DNA from: Seison nebaliae
Taxonomy: Eukaryota; Rotifera; Pararotatoria; Seisonacea; Seisonidae
Direction: 5' to 3'
Length of the DNA stretch: 62,477 nucleotides
NCBI GenBank assembly: GCA_023231475.1
Contig: JALJEE010002025.1
Span: forward strand, 1 to 62,477
Shown piece by piece: positions 61,635 to 62,477 of this stretch (position 1 is the stretch's first letter; the number at the start of each line of letters is the position of its first letter). Below the pieces are notes generated by a model. It was given only the letters and a program-made list of their open reading frames with translations, had not been told where the DNA came from and made no database searches. The translations under genes and the position numbers were made by a program.

Positions 61635-61966
61635 TTAATGCTTCATTAGTTCAGTTTGATGATCCAAACGATAATAAAAAGTTATAAGAAAAAAACCAAT
61701 TCCATTTGATTTTAGAAAGGGAAAAAATCCAGATTGTCCTTTTTTGTTTTCCATAGATACACTTATTGTTCTATTTTGGCAATAAACAGAACGATAAGCA
61801 ATAGGAAAACTAAATAGTTGAACAGATTGCTGTTCAGGACAGAACAATTTTCCCCAATAAATTGGAATAATTCGACCAAAGATCTGCGAATATTTTTTGA
61901 GACAATTTTCATTTAGAAGTTGACCATATAAATTTATAATATAAATTCTATAAATCTACTACTCCA
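61635..61966 (-). CDS. partial uncharacterised gene, last exon
   Basis: An open block of about 108 residues after an AGTAGTAG acceptor, ending at a stop at 61635. It contains NLYGQLLNENCLKKY, PIYWGKLFCPEQQ and SVYCQNRT: three spaced cysteines and an N-glycosylation site, then a hydrophobic IGFFLITFYY near the end. It may be the C-terminus of a secreted or membrane protein whose other exons lie beyond the window or in 61967-62477. Family not recognised. Confidence 0.33.
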
Positions 61967-62477
61967 CAAAATTATAAAACCTATCAAAATACATGTGAAA
62001 CCAATAATCAATAATTAAATTCCAGAAAATTTTAGAACTTCTATGACACATCTTTTAAAATTGAACTCTGTACAAAAGCGGTCAACAGCCGATGCTTTCT
62101 TCAACCGTATTGTGTATAGCAGTTTACACTTTCTTGTTTACTTCTTTGGAAACTTTGTACACTGAAAATATAACCCAATCTCTTATTTAGTCGATATTTA
62201 TAGAATTATCCCATATCCCCTATAATAGTTTAACATTGAAGAATTAATTTTAGAATAATTGATCGTTCGATACTTTTCAATGAATTTCAATATTACACCA
62301 AATACAGATTATTCTTTTATGTATTGTGGAAAGCAGAATAAGAATTTTTAAGTGAAATATCTTAAGCGATTTAGAATAACGAAAGAAAAAGAAAGAAACT
62401 TTTGAAAAGTTGATTCATGATAATTTTATATTGAAAAGCATATTTGGTTCCTTCATAAAAGACTCATCATTAGAATT
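61967..62477. other. right edge, no supported gene
   Basis: AT-rich. It may contain introns or 5' exons of the partial gene, but none could be defended. Confidence 0.35.

Noticed and set aside
1..62477. CRISPR array, bacterial operon or rRNA genes.
   Set aside because: No regularly spaced repeats, no ribosome-binding-site-led gene strings and no rRNA; spliced genes throughout show an animal nuclear genome.

Overview
This is a stretch of animal (metazoan) nuclear DNA. It is strongly AT-rich and split into many genes on both strands. Exons join across GT...AG introns that are mostly 39 to 96 bases long. I recognise spliced genes for a receptor tyrosine kinase, a DEG/ENaC channel, an ADAM-type protein, a Ly6 protein, a globin, a galectin, a ribosomal protein and RAD51, which together mean an animal. 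An intact Kintoun/DNAAF2 gene (needed to build axonemal dynein), together with ARL3 and ANKUB1, suggests a lineage that still has motile cilia or flagellated sperm. That argues against C. elegans-like nematodes. I cannot name the phylum from this window.

Layout. 1-6.3 kb: small, unfamiliar genes (a Cys-rich protein, a single-pass membrane protein, a probable GPI-anchored Ser/Thr-rich protein). 6.9-17.4 kb: otubain, a large protein ending in an extended PHD finger, an 11-exon GH65 glucosidase (PGGHG type), a Ly6/uPAR GPI protein and a globin. 17.4-24.3 kb: gene-poor, with only weak candidate exons. 24.3-36.1 kb: an ADAM-type metalloprotease homologue whose active-site Glu is Gln, ribosomal protein S15, ANKUB1 and TBC1D23. 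37.5-39.0 kb: a decayed LINE reverse transcriptase. 39.2-51.0 kb: DDX31 helicase, an Ig-domain receptor tyrosine kinase, a DEG/ENaC channel, an MTHFSD-like protein and tRNA-Pro(TGG). 51.2-62.5 kb: a mucin-like membrane protein, Kintoun, ARL3, RAD51, a chimera-type galectin and a partial unknown gene at the right edge.

The genes do not form one pathway. What stands out is a run of recognisable enzymes whose key residues are changed: the ADAM HExxH reads HQFGH; RAD51 has Ser where the catalytic Glu of DTEGTFRPER should be; the kinase HRD reads HCD and its activation loop has no tyrosine; the GH65 general-acid Glu aligns with Asp. Each keeps an intact reading frame and most other hallmark residues, so these look like maintained but altered proteins rather than decayed genes. 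Exon models were built by eye from reading frame, intron phase and family alignment. For PGGHG, globin, DEG/ENaC, RTK, Kintoun, ANKUB1, RAD51, ARL3, galectin, the mucin-like protein and the Cys-rich gene, the exon lengths sum to a multiple of three.
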